Shown: one piece after another, positions 12,081 through 23,222 of the stretch
Layout: each line of letters opens with the position of its first letter
How positions within the stretch are numbered: the stretch's first letter is position 1
Made by a program: the position numbers and the translations under genes
Notes under the pieces: generated by a model
What the model was told of the DNA's origin: nothing
The model's input: only the letters and a program-made list of their open reading frames with translations
Databases searched by the model: none
Assembly: GCA_024138015.1 (NCBI GenBank)
Contig: JAMXBB010000007.1
Coordinates: forward strand, 70,122,798 to 70,186,797
DNA from: Lumnitzera littorea
Lineage: Eukaryota; Streptophyta; Magnoliopsida; Myrtales; Combretaceae
Direction: 5' to 3'
Length of the DNA: 64,000 nucleotides

Positions 12081-13892
12081 TGCTATACATTCATACATGT
12101 CATTATGATTTATTGTGAAACTTTATGCAAGAATGATGAAATGCACACGGTTGGATTAATTGCATAATTGGTGAGTGACATGTATTTATCTTGATAATAT
12201 GCCATTTTTTTTACAAATGAATTTTTGTACTTGTAGTAGAAAAAATTCCTGCGTCCAACAATAGGCACACAATATGATAAATGCAAAAATAGACAAAAGA
12301 AAAATGAAGTCAAGATTGAGTTAAACAGTAGAATTAATATTCCAGGTTACACGGTTAGAAGATTGAAGTCGATCACCATTTTCTCCAGAAGACAAAAGTC
12401 CAAGCCGATCTTCAGGCGGCACAAGCCCAATCGTCCAACACTGTAAAGAACATTATGGCCCAAGAAGAAACACTGTAAACAAAATTAATGAGGGCCCAAA
12501 GTCTTGTAATTTGTAGCACACATGGGCTAAGAGAGACAACAGGCCCACAAAGAGTTTTATATACTATTTATTACACATTAACAGGCCACACATATAGATA
12601 CAAGTGATATATAACTATCAGTGGGATTCTAATACATAAGGGTAATATTGGTAATTATATTGATATTATCATATATCTAAAAATAATTCGTTATTGCGCT
12701 TATCATGTAATGTGACACGTGCTATTCATTAAATCATCTCTTTTGTTGTTTTGTTTTCGAAATGATAGATTTAACAAAATATGATCCCAAATGCTTCAAA
12801 CTTGTTATTTAATATCATATCCATACGGTAGATACTAGAATTTTCTTTCTTAATTTATCTTCCTTTTGTTTGTTTTTTCCTTCCCCCCTTCTTCAATGAC
12901 ACTTATCATCAAGATTCAACTCCATGTATCTCCAACACATTAGATCCATTGATGCACCACGTGGATAAATAATAATGAATTTAGAATTATTTAACTAACC
13001 ATTAAATAATTCTGGGTACAGTTAGAAATATATTGTTTAATATGAATTGATATCAAGATTGACTTAATAAGTTCAAAGTACAGGAATTTAAAACAGGATA
13101 GACAGTATACCACTCCATTCAAACGGATTATGGTTGGTTGAAATGACGAATAATGAGAACAATGCTATAATCCTATGGATGAAACTTTGTTCACATGAGA
13201 TATATGCAAATGTTGGAACAAGTGTAGGGATATTCAAACATGAAGTGTCATCCATAGAGTAATATGCCTCCATAATATGTATTAAAGTATTTCGGGTATA
13301 TCATTTACAATTGTTAAATACTACATGAATAATTTAAGGATCTATTTTTCTAAGAATCTCCCTACTTTATTTATAAAATTCTTAAGTAAACGTTCTTAAC
13401 ATTTATTTAAATTATTTGTAAGATTCACAATATAAACTTTTAAGAAAACAAATACTTAACACAAAATGAAAATAAAAAATAATGATGATGCTTTAGAAAC
13501 CCGTCCAAAAAAGGTCCTTAGTCAAAAACCTAGTTTCATTGGATAAGGACCTTCATTCAAATGTTTTAGTTATACCTAAATATTTCAAAAGTCATAACTC
13601 ATGCATGATGTATATCTATTCACCAAAAACACTCTCTTTTTAGGGAGATTAGATTAATGCACCACTAAGTCAATTGTGGTAGTTTCATTAATTTGATAGG
13701 TCCATAACTACCTTGCTCGACTTTCTAATAAAGTAAAAGTGAAGAATCGAACGTACCGGCATGCTTATACTTGATTTCATCAACTTATAACGATGGACGA
13801 CAAAAGACTCTGGCTTTCAGGATACTTCATCTAGCTTGAAACTTGTGTCCAGACTTACAATTACTTCACCATGTATGCTTAAGCTCCAAAAG
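12081..13892. other. Unassigned non-coding DNA
   Basis: No protein family recognised in any frame. Small features only: GCCCAA- and AACACTGTAAA-containing phrases repeated twice around 12427-12480, and AT-rich tracts. The short frames at 12110-12313 and 13088-13273 show nothing familiar. Confidence 0.35.
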
Positions 13893-14050
13893 CTGATAAA
13901 ATAGAATAATCTATACAGCAAGCAAATTTTCCCTCCTCAATCGGATCAACCCACCATATGGCGGTAACTTCTCCTCGAGTCCTTTCTGTGGCTGTTTTCA
14001 CTTCTCCAACAGAAGCCGTACGCTTACACGTGGTGATTGTAAAATATAGC
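13893..14050. repeat. Dispersed segment shared with 63015-63170
   Basis: About 150 bp matches 63015-63170 in the same orientation, including a GGCGGYAACTTYTC stretch, a TGTGGCTGTTTTCACTTSTCC-like stretch and a final GTGATTRTAA stretch. It is less AT-rich than its surroundings. On the minus strand the two copies are open in different frames, so a protein cannot be assigned. It could be a fragment of a gene or of a repeat I do not recognise. It runs up to the left arm of the foldback MITE. Confidence 0.5.
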
Positions 14051-14354
14051 AAAAAGTACAAAAAAAAAAAAAAAAGTTGTTAATATTTACCTTATCTTTT
14101 ATTTTAATTCTCAACGTTTTAAAATTTTTATTTAAATTTTTAACGTTTGTAAAAATTTACAAATAAATCATTTTAACCGATGGAGTTATATTTTGAAATA
14201 AAAAAAGAAATAAATATTAAGAACTTTTTTTATACTATTTCAATTCAAAATATAACACCGTCAATTAAAAAAACTTATTTGCAAAATTTTATAAACGTTA
14301 AGGACTTAAATAAAAATTTTAAAACATTAAGGATCAAAATAGAAAATAAGGTAA
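14041..14354. mobile_element. Foldback MITE-like element, left part (interrupted)
   Basis: The sequence from about 14080 to 14200 is a near-perfect inverted copy of 14240-14359, with arms of roughly 120-130 bp at well over 80 percent identity by eye, around a short AT-rich centre. The left arm continues outward through a poly-A tract to GTACTTTTTGC-type sequence (14046-14060, reverse strand). The right arm stops at the ACATT target site of the Tat element and resumes at 42352. The 76-codon frame here (14180-14410) is a by-product of AT-rich repeat DNA. Its superfamily is unknown to me; no protein is encoded. Confidence 0.8.
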
Positions 14355-14359
14355 ACATT
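14355..14359. repeat. Target site duplication of Tat element, left copy
   Basis: ACATT, identical to 42347-42351. A perfect 5-bp duplication is what a gypsy integrase produces, and it fixes both ends of the outer element. Confidence 0.85.
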
Positions 14360-15009
14360 TGTATATATAAGGGTTCAATTGGAGTTATCATATGCATATT
14401 GTGTAAATAGCGTGCCCCACGTAACTTGAAAAAAATGAAGCAAGACTATCACCTAAAGGCATGATTAGGTCAAAATAAAGTAAGAAGAAGAAACAAATAA
14501 TCTCAGTATCTTAAATGCATAAGTGATAGACAAGGTAGTCTTAGGAGACTTCAAGCATTCACCTTATAGTTTAAGCGAATAAGATCTATTTTTTGCCTAA
14601 ACGCTATTTGATATTAAATAGTAGAGTTTCACAATGGAATACTATTTTTCCGATCCCTCTAAGAGTTCTAAATGATAAGGAAATACTGAATATTTATAAG
14701 CTTTTGGGCATGATGGCATTCATCGGATTATCTAGGTGATTGACAGATGAGATAAAGCTTGCTCAATTCATGGTTATCTCAAATGAGCTAACTAATGGAC
14801 CCAAAGCTAATATGAGTCTTCTTGAGAACTGTTAGAGGCGGACAAATCGATCCAACGATCAATGTTCCAAGCCTACCAAGCCAAATCTTCATAAACCATT
14901 TCAATATAGACTAAACTCCTTAGACCCTATCACTTAACCCAAGAAGTCAAGCCTAAATAAATAATGGGCTTATCCTAATAACAAATGTAACAATTTTTAA
15001 CCCTTTACA
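14360..15009 (-). repeat. 3' LTR of Tat element
   Basis: A 650-bp LTR, TG...CA, homologous end to end with 41677-42346. Strong anchors include TGAAGCAAGACTATCACCT near 14436 and a GGTTATCTC...AATGAGCTAACTAATGG stretch near 14772. The minus-strand start TGTAAAGGG follows the polypurine tract. The left end carries a small TATATA expansion relative to the other LTR. Confidence 0.88.
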
Positions 15010-15022
15010 TTTTGCCCCCTGA
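15010..15022 (-). other. Polypurine tract of Tat element
   Basis: Minus strand reads CAGGGGGCAAAA immediately before the 3' LTR start TGTAAAGG. This is the expected position and composition for the plus-strand DNA primer. Confidence 0.75.
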
Positions 15023-15418
15023 CCAAAAGTCCATTGGATACATTCAAAGGGGTTTTAGGCAATTTTAGAAATTGTTTCTTCAACTGTTACGTAGACATAC
15101 TGAACATTGACTTTGTTTGCTTGATTACTTCCAATATCTATAGAATTGACGCTTCTCTTGGATCATTGCCAAGCTGAGCATGATATGATAATATTTATTT
15201 TGCTACCATAAAACATATATTTTGATATGCCTTTGTATCGCACTATTGACTTATTACTCCCATGACTTTGATTCACTAAATATATGTGTGTGATGGCTCT
15301 TCTTGGTATCTCTTCCTTATTTTATGATCATTGACAAAAAAAATAAATAAATAAACCTATTGGAGCATTCACAGGAATTTAAACCTTCCAAAACATCACA
15401 TGCAGCCATATTATATGC

Positions 15419-15420
15419 AC

Positions 15421-15490
<70 letters not shown>
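15419..15490. repeat. (AT)n-(GT)n microsatellite
   Basis: About 11 AT units followed by about 24 GT units. It produces the histidine/threonine-rich frame at 15317-15580, which is not a gene. Confidence 0.95.
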
Positions 15491-15496
<6 letters not shown>

Positions 15497-15534
15497 CTCA
15501 TCCATAATAGTAAATGGGACAGTGCTATTGTGAA

Positions 15535-15844
15535 TAGAGGTGTGCAAATGAGTTAAACAAGCCAACCTAACCTGGCCCAACCCACTTTGGCTTACAAGTT
15601 AAACTAGCCAAAAAATCTTGATTCTAATCCGTTTAAAAAACAAGTTAAATAGGTCAGCTCGTGGGCCAAAAGTAAAAATATATTAAACGGGCTAACCTAA
15701 ACTGGCCTACTTTAGCCTGCAGGTTAAATAGGCTAGGCCCATTTTGCTTGCTTTTAAACAAGTAAAAAAATCTTAACCCATACCCATTTAAAAAACAGAT
15801 TAAACAAGTCAACCCATGAGCTAAATCCTGCTTATACACCTTTA
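15535..15844. mobile_element. hAT-type MITE
   Basis: A 310-bp non-coding element. Ends are imperfect inverted repeats (TAGAGGTGTGCAAATGAG at the left, TAAAGGTGTATAAGCAGG on the reverse strand at the right). It is flanked by 8-bp copies ATTGTGAA (15527-15534) and GTCGTGAA (15845-15852), matching at 6 of 8 with both differences transitions. Repeated GGCCCA/AACCCA-type words resemble a common plant repeat class that starts GGTGTGCAAA. An 8-bp duplication suggests hAT mobilisation. It lies in the 3' region of the Tat element. Confidence 0.65.
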
Positions 15845-15852
15845 GTCGTGAA

Positions 15853-17899
15853 GTAGAGCAAAGCTCTAGAGCATTGCAAAATGAAACAACAACATTTGCC
15901 CCCTTGCAAAGATTACAAGAGTTACGTTATGCTACAGAGAGACAACGTAGGGCTACAAAGGCAACGTCCTCACGGTACAGTACTATATTTTTTTTTTTAA
16001 TATTATTACTTTTTTTTTGTTCGAAGTAAGCCGCACAATTGTAGCTTCTCATATATAAATATATATATTGTTAATTTAACTCAAACTTACCTCCATATAT
16101 ATATAATATAGTGCATTCCCAAAAGTCCACTGATTGGCAAGAGGAAATACATGTCGTATGGCCCAAGACTAAATCTAATGTCTTATATCATTTTTTGCCA
16201 ATTAAAATAAAATCTAGATCGAAATCTCAACTCTTATAGGCATTTCCTTGCGACAAGACGCGTCTTGGGGTTGTGTTATCCTTTACAATATCTCCACAAG
16301 TTTGATTGAAACATTTGCAAATCCCCTTTGAATCTTTAGATATCCTTTTAAATCTTGCTCAAACTAATCAAAATCCATAAGAATCTCATAGTCGAATCAA
16401 CTTAAACATGATGAAATCTAACCAACTATATCAAACTCCAAATTTAAATCTTTAAACTCTATCTTGAAACCCTCTTCTTTTTTTTTCTTTTTTTTTCATA
16501 GAATACATATATACATCTTTACGTCAAGAGCTCCTTCTCATTCAGAGTTTGAGTTAGCTCATACTTTGCTTGGCTATTGACAAGAAACAATTATAGTCGA
16601 TCACTGTTATCATCCTTCCCACTACATCTTTTTCGTGTAAATCTTTTCAATCAACAATCTAGTAGAGCTCCGATAATGCCAACAACAACAAAGTAAGATC
16701 TTCAAATTTTTTCTTATCCATTTTATTTATTGCCTCATGATTTATCTTAACTCATATGTTACTCTTTTATCAGTGCGGCAAAGAATCTAATTCATTAAAG
16801 GTCCTCCCCTCCATAGAAAGAAAATTTGGACACTTGGTTGCCAAACGATAGAGGAATCAAGTTTGTGAATACTTAGACTTAGACTTCAGATTTGTAACAT
16901 ATCACACAAATTAAATTTCATATAGACTATTTGTAGAAGATTCTAATTTATTTAGTCATAATTGACTACAAAAAGTCTTTATCCTTGCGCAACTTTCAAC
17001 GTTTTTTTTTTTTCACATGATGATGATTTCTTTTTTTTTTTTCATATTGAAATCTTTAAAGAAAACAATATATTGGAACCTTTAAAAGAAATAAATCTCT
17101 TTTAATGTACATTCTAAGCCTCCTCCAAGTTTTAGGGATTTCAATAAAGACTTTATTTTAAGGGTATATTTCTAATAGTAATATTTAATATTGATATTAA
17201 TTCATATATTAATAGAGATAAAATAACTTACCTATTAATTTGAATTTAACAATAGTAGTAGTTTAATTTATTTGCAATGTGCAAACATACGTTTTTGCGA
17301 GTAAATCTCAAATTGCGATAAGAATGTAATTAAATTTAAAGGTGCATATGTATATAACAACACCATGTATAATTATATTTCTAGTGCATATATGTGATTA
17401 AATCCTCCAATGCTTATCTCCTCCAATCCACAACTATATTGTTTATAAGTATACGTGTGACCACTAGTCTTTTTATTTATTTATTTATTTATTTATACAC
17501 AATGCTTCCGATAACTGATTTATTATTGTAGCCGCATCATGCTTTCAATATCCTACTACAAAACATTGAGACAGGGGCAATAAGAGATTGGATTCTCATA
17601 ACTCTTTGTCAATAGTGGCCACATCCTATATATATATGTTATACTTCACATGAATGTCTTGCTTCTATGCCTATAATTTCTTTTTTTGTTAAGATGACTT
17701 ACTATCCCATCGGCATCATGTGATGCCTTGTTAACGTCTAAGCTTTCAAAATTTTCTCCTTCAATGAACTTCACACTTGCAATTTATACAAAATGCTTTT
17801 AGAGTAGTTCTAGATCAACTACCTTGCAATTAGTTAAGTATGTTTTTTTTTTCATTTAATTGGAAAATCTATTGATTTTGCACTTTAGTAGGAAAAAAG
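15853..17899. other. Tat element 3' non-coding region
   Basis: Sequence between the 3' LTR and the antisense mobile-domain frame. I recognise no coding segment. It has poly-T and poly-A runs, a (TTTA)n tract near 17470 and AT microsatellites near 16060 and 16100. It may contain further unrecognised insertions. Confidence 0.45.
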
Positions 17900-20074
17900 A
17901 TGAAGATAAATCCAAGTCAAAGTATAGATGCAACGAATATGAAGGACTTACTGGTGCATCAAGATAAATGTCCACCACCCATCTTGTGTCCTCGGGATAA
18001 GCGGTTGGATAAAACTATCTCTAAAGATACATTCAGGGACAAAGCCAAGCGCTAAAAAGCTTGTGCAATACCTAGCACTGATGGTGGTCTCTAATTTATC
18101 AAGCACAAGCCTCATACTGATTCTAAAGACACTGTCAAGGGAGATTCAATATTGTACTTTAGAAACGAGAGGAGAGAGCTACCGCTCTCTAATACCAAAT
18201 TCTCATTCTTGAAGGAGCCACCTTTTGGATAGGATAATTGGGTATCATTTATTGCAGAGAAGCCGAAATACATAGCTTTACTAAAGAAAGCTAAAGTCCT
18301 CCGTACTATTGCTATTACTCAGTTGTGGTTCCCACAAACGAGTGCAATGGATGTATGGCGGGCAATCATCTCGCATTGGAGTATTCAGACCCATACATTT
18401 ATTACTTCGTGGGGGGAGATAACTCCAACATTAGAAGACATAATTGTACTATTAAATCTTCACAACTTTAGACAAGCCAACCTTACCACCACGACAACCT
18501 CCTATAAAGAGCAAAGCTTTCAAACATCCTTAATGGGTGCTTTGCAAACTATTTGCACTAAGAAGAAGAAGCCATGTTTTGCTTCTTGGCTCACATACTT
18601 CTTTGAGCAGCGAAGGAAAGACAAGCCTCAGGTTCTAAGCCCAAGTCGCAAGAAAGAGTTAGTACCTTCATATCCTCTTTCTCTTCTTTATCTTCTTCTT
18701 CATCATCATCATCATTTAATTCAAGTGTTGTAGTTATCTCTTCATCTCATACGTTCTCTATCCCATCTTTGTAGGTATGAACTTTCCGCTTTCATTGTGT
18801 TCTGGCTTTCCCTATTCGTATTCCTTAGAGGGGCTGAAGAAGGTATTAGTCTACGACTCTTTCTCTTGGCCACACAAATCGCCCAAGGCGAGCGAATCAC
18901 TTTAAGTCCCTTCTACTTAGGTTCATTTTACCGATGCTTGGACCTGTATTACCATGCTTCCATGCGTTTAAAAGGTTGATATGTGATTGTTTCACATGTT
19001 AACCTAATGTTTCTTTAACTTTTCTTTTGCAAGCGATTTCAAAAACATTTTTCTCCTCCTACTATACAAGATCAACCCAACTATGATTTTCTTAGAGCAT
19101 AGACCTAGGTTAAGAGATTGATTAATCAATCACTCCTACAGCTCATTGACATTGAAGGTGAATTCACATTCCACCCTTATGTCAAGTAAATTGTAGGATA
19201 TGAAGACAATAATGGAATTTGTCCTCCTGGCTCAAACTGTGAGGTTATCTTAGAGGAAAATCGAGAAAATATTCTCAATTCTCAAGTCAAGTTCTTCTTA
19301 TGGTGTATTTTAGGGAGCTTACCTTCACTTCTTAACAATAAAAACTCAGTTAATTGCTTTTTAGAGTGAAGAGTCATGGTATACTCTCCCCATCAAGTTG
19401 TGCATCAACTTGGTTTTAATCAAGGAGTGCCTCACTTAACTACCGCAATTGAGAGTTTTGAATCTTGCTACCAATCACTATGTCCAAATGACTTTAGAAA
19501 GATTCACTTTAGAAAGCAACAACTATTCTTTCCTTCTACTGGTCGCTCTAGGGCTGCTTCCCCTAAATGGCTGACACATTAGACAAATTGTTTGGATATG
19601 TTCCGAGCTTATGCCTTTGTGCCAGTACGTAATATACTTCATACACCTACTATATATCATTATGAATTCTTTTTTAAACTCCCAAGGCCCAAGTCTTAAG
19701 ATAGTGGAGATGCATAAGGGGTTATTACTAAACAATCGGAATGTCCTGAGAACAACCACCCCTCACCTCCATTAGTGAATTCAAGACAAACCAAGCAAGC
19801 ATTTATTCAGGAGGTAACTTTATTAAATGAGTCGTGCTATTTTATATGTAAAAATTTTTTTATTTTATTCCTTTGTTCTTATAAGTTAAGACGGGTTTTT
19901 TTGTTGCAGTTGGCAAGTGCTATTAACTTAAGCTCTAGGGTTCATCCAAACGATCCTATTACACCAGTGGTTGCTTCAAATAATGATGATGAGGACTTAG
20001 TAGATTATGGTGAATCTCCAGTCCAATACAAGGATGGTAATGATGATAGTGGAAATGAAAAGTTGAATAATTCA
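17900..20074 (+). pseudogene. Antisense plant-mobile-domain (PMD) frame of Tat element, part 1
   Basis: On the strand opposite to gag-pol. From the ATG at 17900 (MKINPSQSIDATNMKD) the frame is broken by stops but keeps PMD landmarks. These are HWSIQTHTFITSWGEITPTL followed by EDIIVLLNL at 18376-18460 (family pattern W...T.TF.F.WGE...TLED..VL..L), then LFLLATQIAQGERITLSP and YLGSFYRCLDLYY at 18860-18945. Next come YSPHQVVHQLGFNQGVP at 19380-19430 and an acidic stretch NDDEDLVDYGESP near 19980. PMD proteins exist as host genes and as cargo of plant transposons; the biochemical role of transposon copies is not established. Extra sense or antisense frames are reported for Tat elements, and this position between integrase and 3' LTR fits. 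A solo LTR interrupts it at 20075. Confidence 0.75.
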
Positions 20075-20765
20075 TGTCGAGCCCTATTTCGATTTTCTTA
20101 ATTTAACCTATATCAAGCCCAACTCACTTAATACAAATTACAAAATTACTCGACAATAAACTAAGGAAATGTTTTTCTAAAAAATTTAAAAATTAAAGTC
20201 GCCAACTAGTACAACTAATAAAAAATGAAATTAGGGTTTTTTCACCCAAAAATCTTAATTTGGTCACTGATCCATAGATTTTCTAAGAAAATGATTTTTA
20301 GAAAATTAAACCAGAAAAAACCAAGTTTGAGAGCTAACCTATTAAGACTAAGTTATCATGTAAAAATTAAAGAAAAATTAATGCATTTTATTTTTATAAT
20401 TTAAAAAATACTAAAATATACACAAATATGTACAATATAACTAAAATGAATTATTATTTTTTTTTATTATGAATTTCATTAAGAAAAGGGAAAAGTTTTC
20501 TTTTTATACAGCTGCTCCGAAAATACCTACATACCCGCTAGTCGGGATCAAATCGACCGTAGTTCTTTTTTATAAAATATTTAGTGGGTTGATTCCTTTA
20601 GGTTTAAAAACTGAGCCAAATTTACGTTTTTTAACAATTTATTATTATTTAAAAAAACCTATTAAATCTAATTTCACAAATTAAAGAAAACCTTGATTAA
20701 CTAAATCTTTTTAAAAATCCTGTTTATGATTCTTTTTATTTTTTAAAAACATTAAGTATCAAAAG

Positions 20766-20983
20766 ATATCTTTTCTGAATCTTACATGCAAGATCTACCA
20801 AGACACGCTCTAGATACGTATTTCATACATATCTTTTCTAAATCTCAACCACAAGATACGTATATTGATACATATTTTTTTTAAAATCTTAATCGTAAAA
20901 TACGTATCTTGATAAGTATCTTTTCTAAATACATATCTTTTCTAAATCTCAGTGGTAAAATACGTATCTCAATACGTATCTTC
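20766..20983. repeat. Tandem repeat with ATACGTATCTT core
   Basis: About four imperfect units of roughly 43-65 bp built from ATATCTTTTCTAAATCT and AAAATACGTATCT phrases. It is within the solo LTR and I see no counterpart in the LTRs at 50 and 58 kb. Confidence 0.7.
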
Positions 20984-21179
20984 TTTAAAGAATATAATTT
21001 TATTAAAAAAAAACTAAATTTTATTAAAAATTGGGATTATTTAGAAAAAAATACGCAATATGAAAATAATAAAAAAAAACTTGCATTAAACAAAAAAATA
21101 AATTAGTGAAGATAATTAAACTAACTAATAAATAAAATAAAATAAAATAAAAAAATTTTTACCGAACCGAGTCATGATC

Positions 21180-21900
21180 GTACGCGTGTGATCGTATAGA
21201 CTATCTTCGCATGTATCATGCGTTGGATTGCATACACATGGCAACAGTGGAGTACACGTATGTGTGAATTGCGTGTATGACTATATTAGACCAGTACTGT
21301 AAATGGGACGTAGTCATGTGAGATAGTAGAGTTCAGTCCAAGGACGTGCAGCGTGTGATAATTTAGCTAATCCGTGCATATTAACGAGTGAATTGTGTCA
21401 GGACGTTAGCGTGGAGTTTGGCAATGTGATTGTGAATTTGTTAGCGAGGGACATGTAGCTTGTACAGTAGAGTTTCAAGCGATGGATTGAGAGTTGCTTG
21501 GACGTGTGTGTTGGATTTCTATTGTTGTGCTGGCGTTGTAATCAGGCGAAGGGGAGTCAGCTTTGTGGATTGTTATAGCGTTCGAAATTAGACTAGGGGA
21601 CATAGCTACTTGGCGTGTGTAGCTTGCTATTTGGGTTGGCGTGTCAACACATGATCGTACTCTTAGGGCTGTTTGTGATGCTGTTGGACGTCTGGTTAAG
21701 GGACTGTTGGTACGCAAGGGATCAAAGGTTGGTCGACAAGCAGATTGTGTTCGTATGCAGGGGATCAAGGCTCGATCAACAAGGGCATATTATGTTCAAA
21801 GTTGGTCGGGCAATAGGACATGGCAACGAAGATTGAGGATTTACGGTTGTGGGGGTCTTCGATGAGGGGATTGTATGGACTTATATGGAGTTTGGCTAAT
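21180..21900. repeat. GC-richer hypervariable leader segment of solo LTR
   Basis: About 720 bp, markedly less AT-rich than the surroundings, with long chance frames on both strands (21475-21768 minus, 21615-21865 plus). It occupies the position of the GT-rich tandem repeats at 50930-51190 and 59500-59790 in the related LTRs, but sequence similarity is minimal. It lies just downstream of the putative TATA box on the minus strand. Confidence 0.55.
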
Positions 21901-21966
21901 TATGGTGATGCGGGTAAATTATGAGATGTGCAAAAAAGCATGTTCCAGTCCCTCTTACCGATTTAC

Positions 21967-21975
21967 TATTTATAA
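21967..21975 (-). promoter_or_regulatory. Putative TATA box of solo LTR
   Basis: Minus strand TTATAAATA, conserved in sequence and context in the two related LTRs (51251-51259 and 59857-59865). This is a likely RNA polymerase II core promoter for element transcription; no experimental support. Confidence 0.45.
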
Positions 21976-22592
21976 ACCCTCAATTATATCTTTCATATAA
22001 AAAATACAGAAGATACGATTACAATTTTTTAAAAATTTAACCTAATTTCTAAAAACCCTTACTTAATTTGGGCTTTCTATTTTCAAAGCACAATCTGATC
22101 TTATTTGATTTAGCCCAATAATCTATTTAACAAATCCTAAATCTATTTTAGCCTAACATAATTTAGATAAAAATCTATTTTATATTTTTTATCTATTTTA
22201 TATCAGATTGGACCAAAATTATTTTAACAAAACCCAATCCACTAATGACTTAAGAATTTATCAAATTAATCACACACCTTTATCCGATTCAACACTAAAC
22301 GATCCGACTCAATACTACTCAATACGGTTTAACTAGATACGATTTGATTTAATATAGTTTGACTCGATACGGTTTAACTTGGTACTATTTGACTCGACTT
22401 GACTCGATACAATACGATTTGACTCAACTCAATACAATTGGACTCGATTCGATACAATACGATTTAACTTAATATAACTGAACTCAATACAATTCGATTC
22501 GACTTAACTCTTTTTTTATTTTTCTATTTTTTCCTTTTTTTTCTTTTAATTTTAGTTTTTTTATTTTTTATTATTATTTTCTTTATTAGTCA

Positions 22593-23222
22593 ATGAGGCA
22601 AGTGATGACAATACTTATACCGATACGCTACTACGCTGAAGGACTAATGGAGGTCAAGTATATGCAACATCTATTGATATCTCTCCACCCCTAATTGCTA
22701 ATTTGTCTTATAGAGACATAGTAGCAACTCTAGAAGCCATCCTAAGGGAGATAGTATCCTTTCAAGAATTTGACATTCCTTCTCATCTAATTGAACCATT
22801 GGAGAGACTTTATGTTATAGATCAAGATTTTTGGAGCGAGTCTCCTATATTAGGGACTAAGTTGGCCACCACTATAGTGAAAATATTAGGAGAAGCTACA
22901 TCACTACTTCAGAAGTCTTGGAGGTCTCTGTCAAATTATAAGCTACAATAACTGATTAGCTGTGTTAAAGGGGCTCATCTTTTAAAATTCAAGGTTGGTA
23001 GCCTAAAGCCTATTACTACCAAAGCTAAGAGATTGCTGAGTTATTGTACCACTATGAGAAGCCAAGGTGAGCGAGTAGCACGGATTTAAGCCTTGCAAGA
23101 TGCTATTAAGGAGATAAAACCATAAAGCAAAAGATTTATTAGGAGATACAGACCTTCAGTCCATAGTAGGTTTAGATTGCCACCCTTAGTGGAGTTTGCT
23201 TATATTCATTTGTTTTGCTGAC
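22593..23222 (+). pseudogene. Antisense PMD frame of Tat element, part 2
   Basis: Continuation of the mobile-domain frame after the solo LTR. An acidic stretch (EASDDNTYTDT) follows directly, matching the acidic composition just before the insertion. The frame at 22703-22951 (82 codons) contains YRDIVATLEAILREIVSFQ and a helical, leucine-rich pattern through LGEATSLLQKSW. Later sequence to about 23222 has heptad-like leucines and charged residues between stops, suggesting a former coiled-coil C-terminus. I infer that it belongs to the same gene from position, strand and composition, not from a recognised domain. Confidence 0.5.

Larger units (their letters stand above)
20075..22592 (-). repeat. 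Solo LTR inserted in the PMD frame
   Basis: Starts TGTCGAGCCCTATTTCG, matching the LTR starts at 58567 (TGTTGAACCCTATTTCG) and 49981 (TGTTAAGCCTCATTTTAG), and runs co-linearly with them through the AGTCGCCAAC stretch near 20196, the TATTTATAA box and the CT-rich tract at 22507-22590. It has no adjoining primer site or internal region, and mobile-domain coding-like sequence resumes after it, so it is a solo LTR. It is about 0.7 kb longer than its relatives because of expansion at 20760-21900. The right edge is uncertain by some tens of bases and no target duplication could be confirmed. Confidence 0.75.

Noticed and set aside
15317..15580. 87-codon frame with a His/Thr run
   Set aside because: Created by the (GT)n microsatellite.
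21475..21865. Overlapping long frames on both strands in a GC-richer island
   Set aside because: Higher GC lowers stop frequency; no domain, and the island is a variable part of an LTR.
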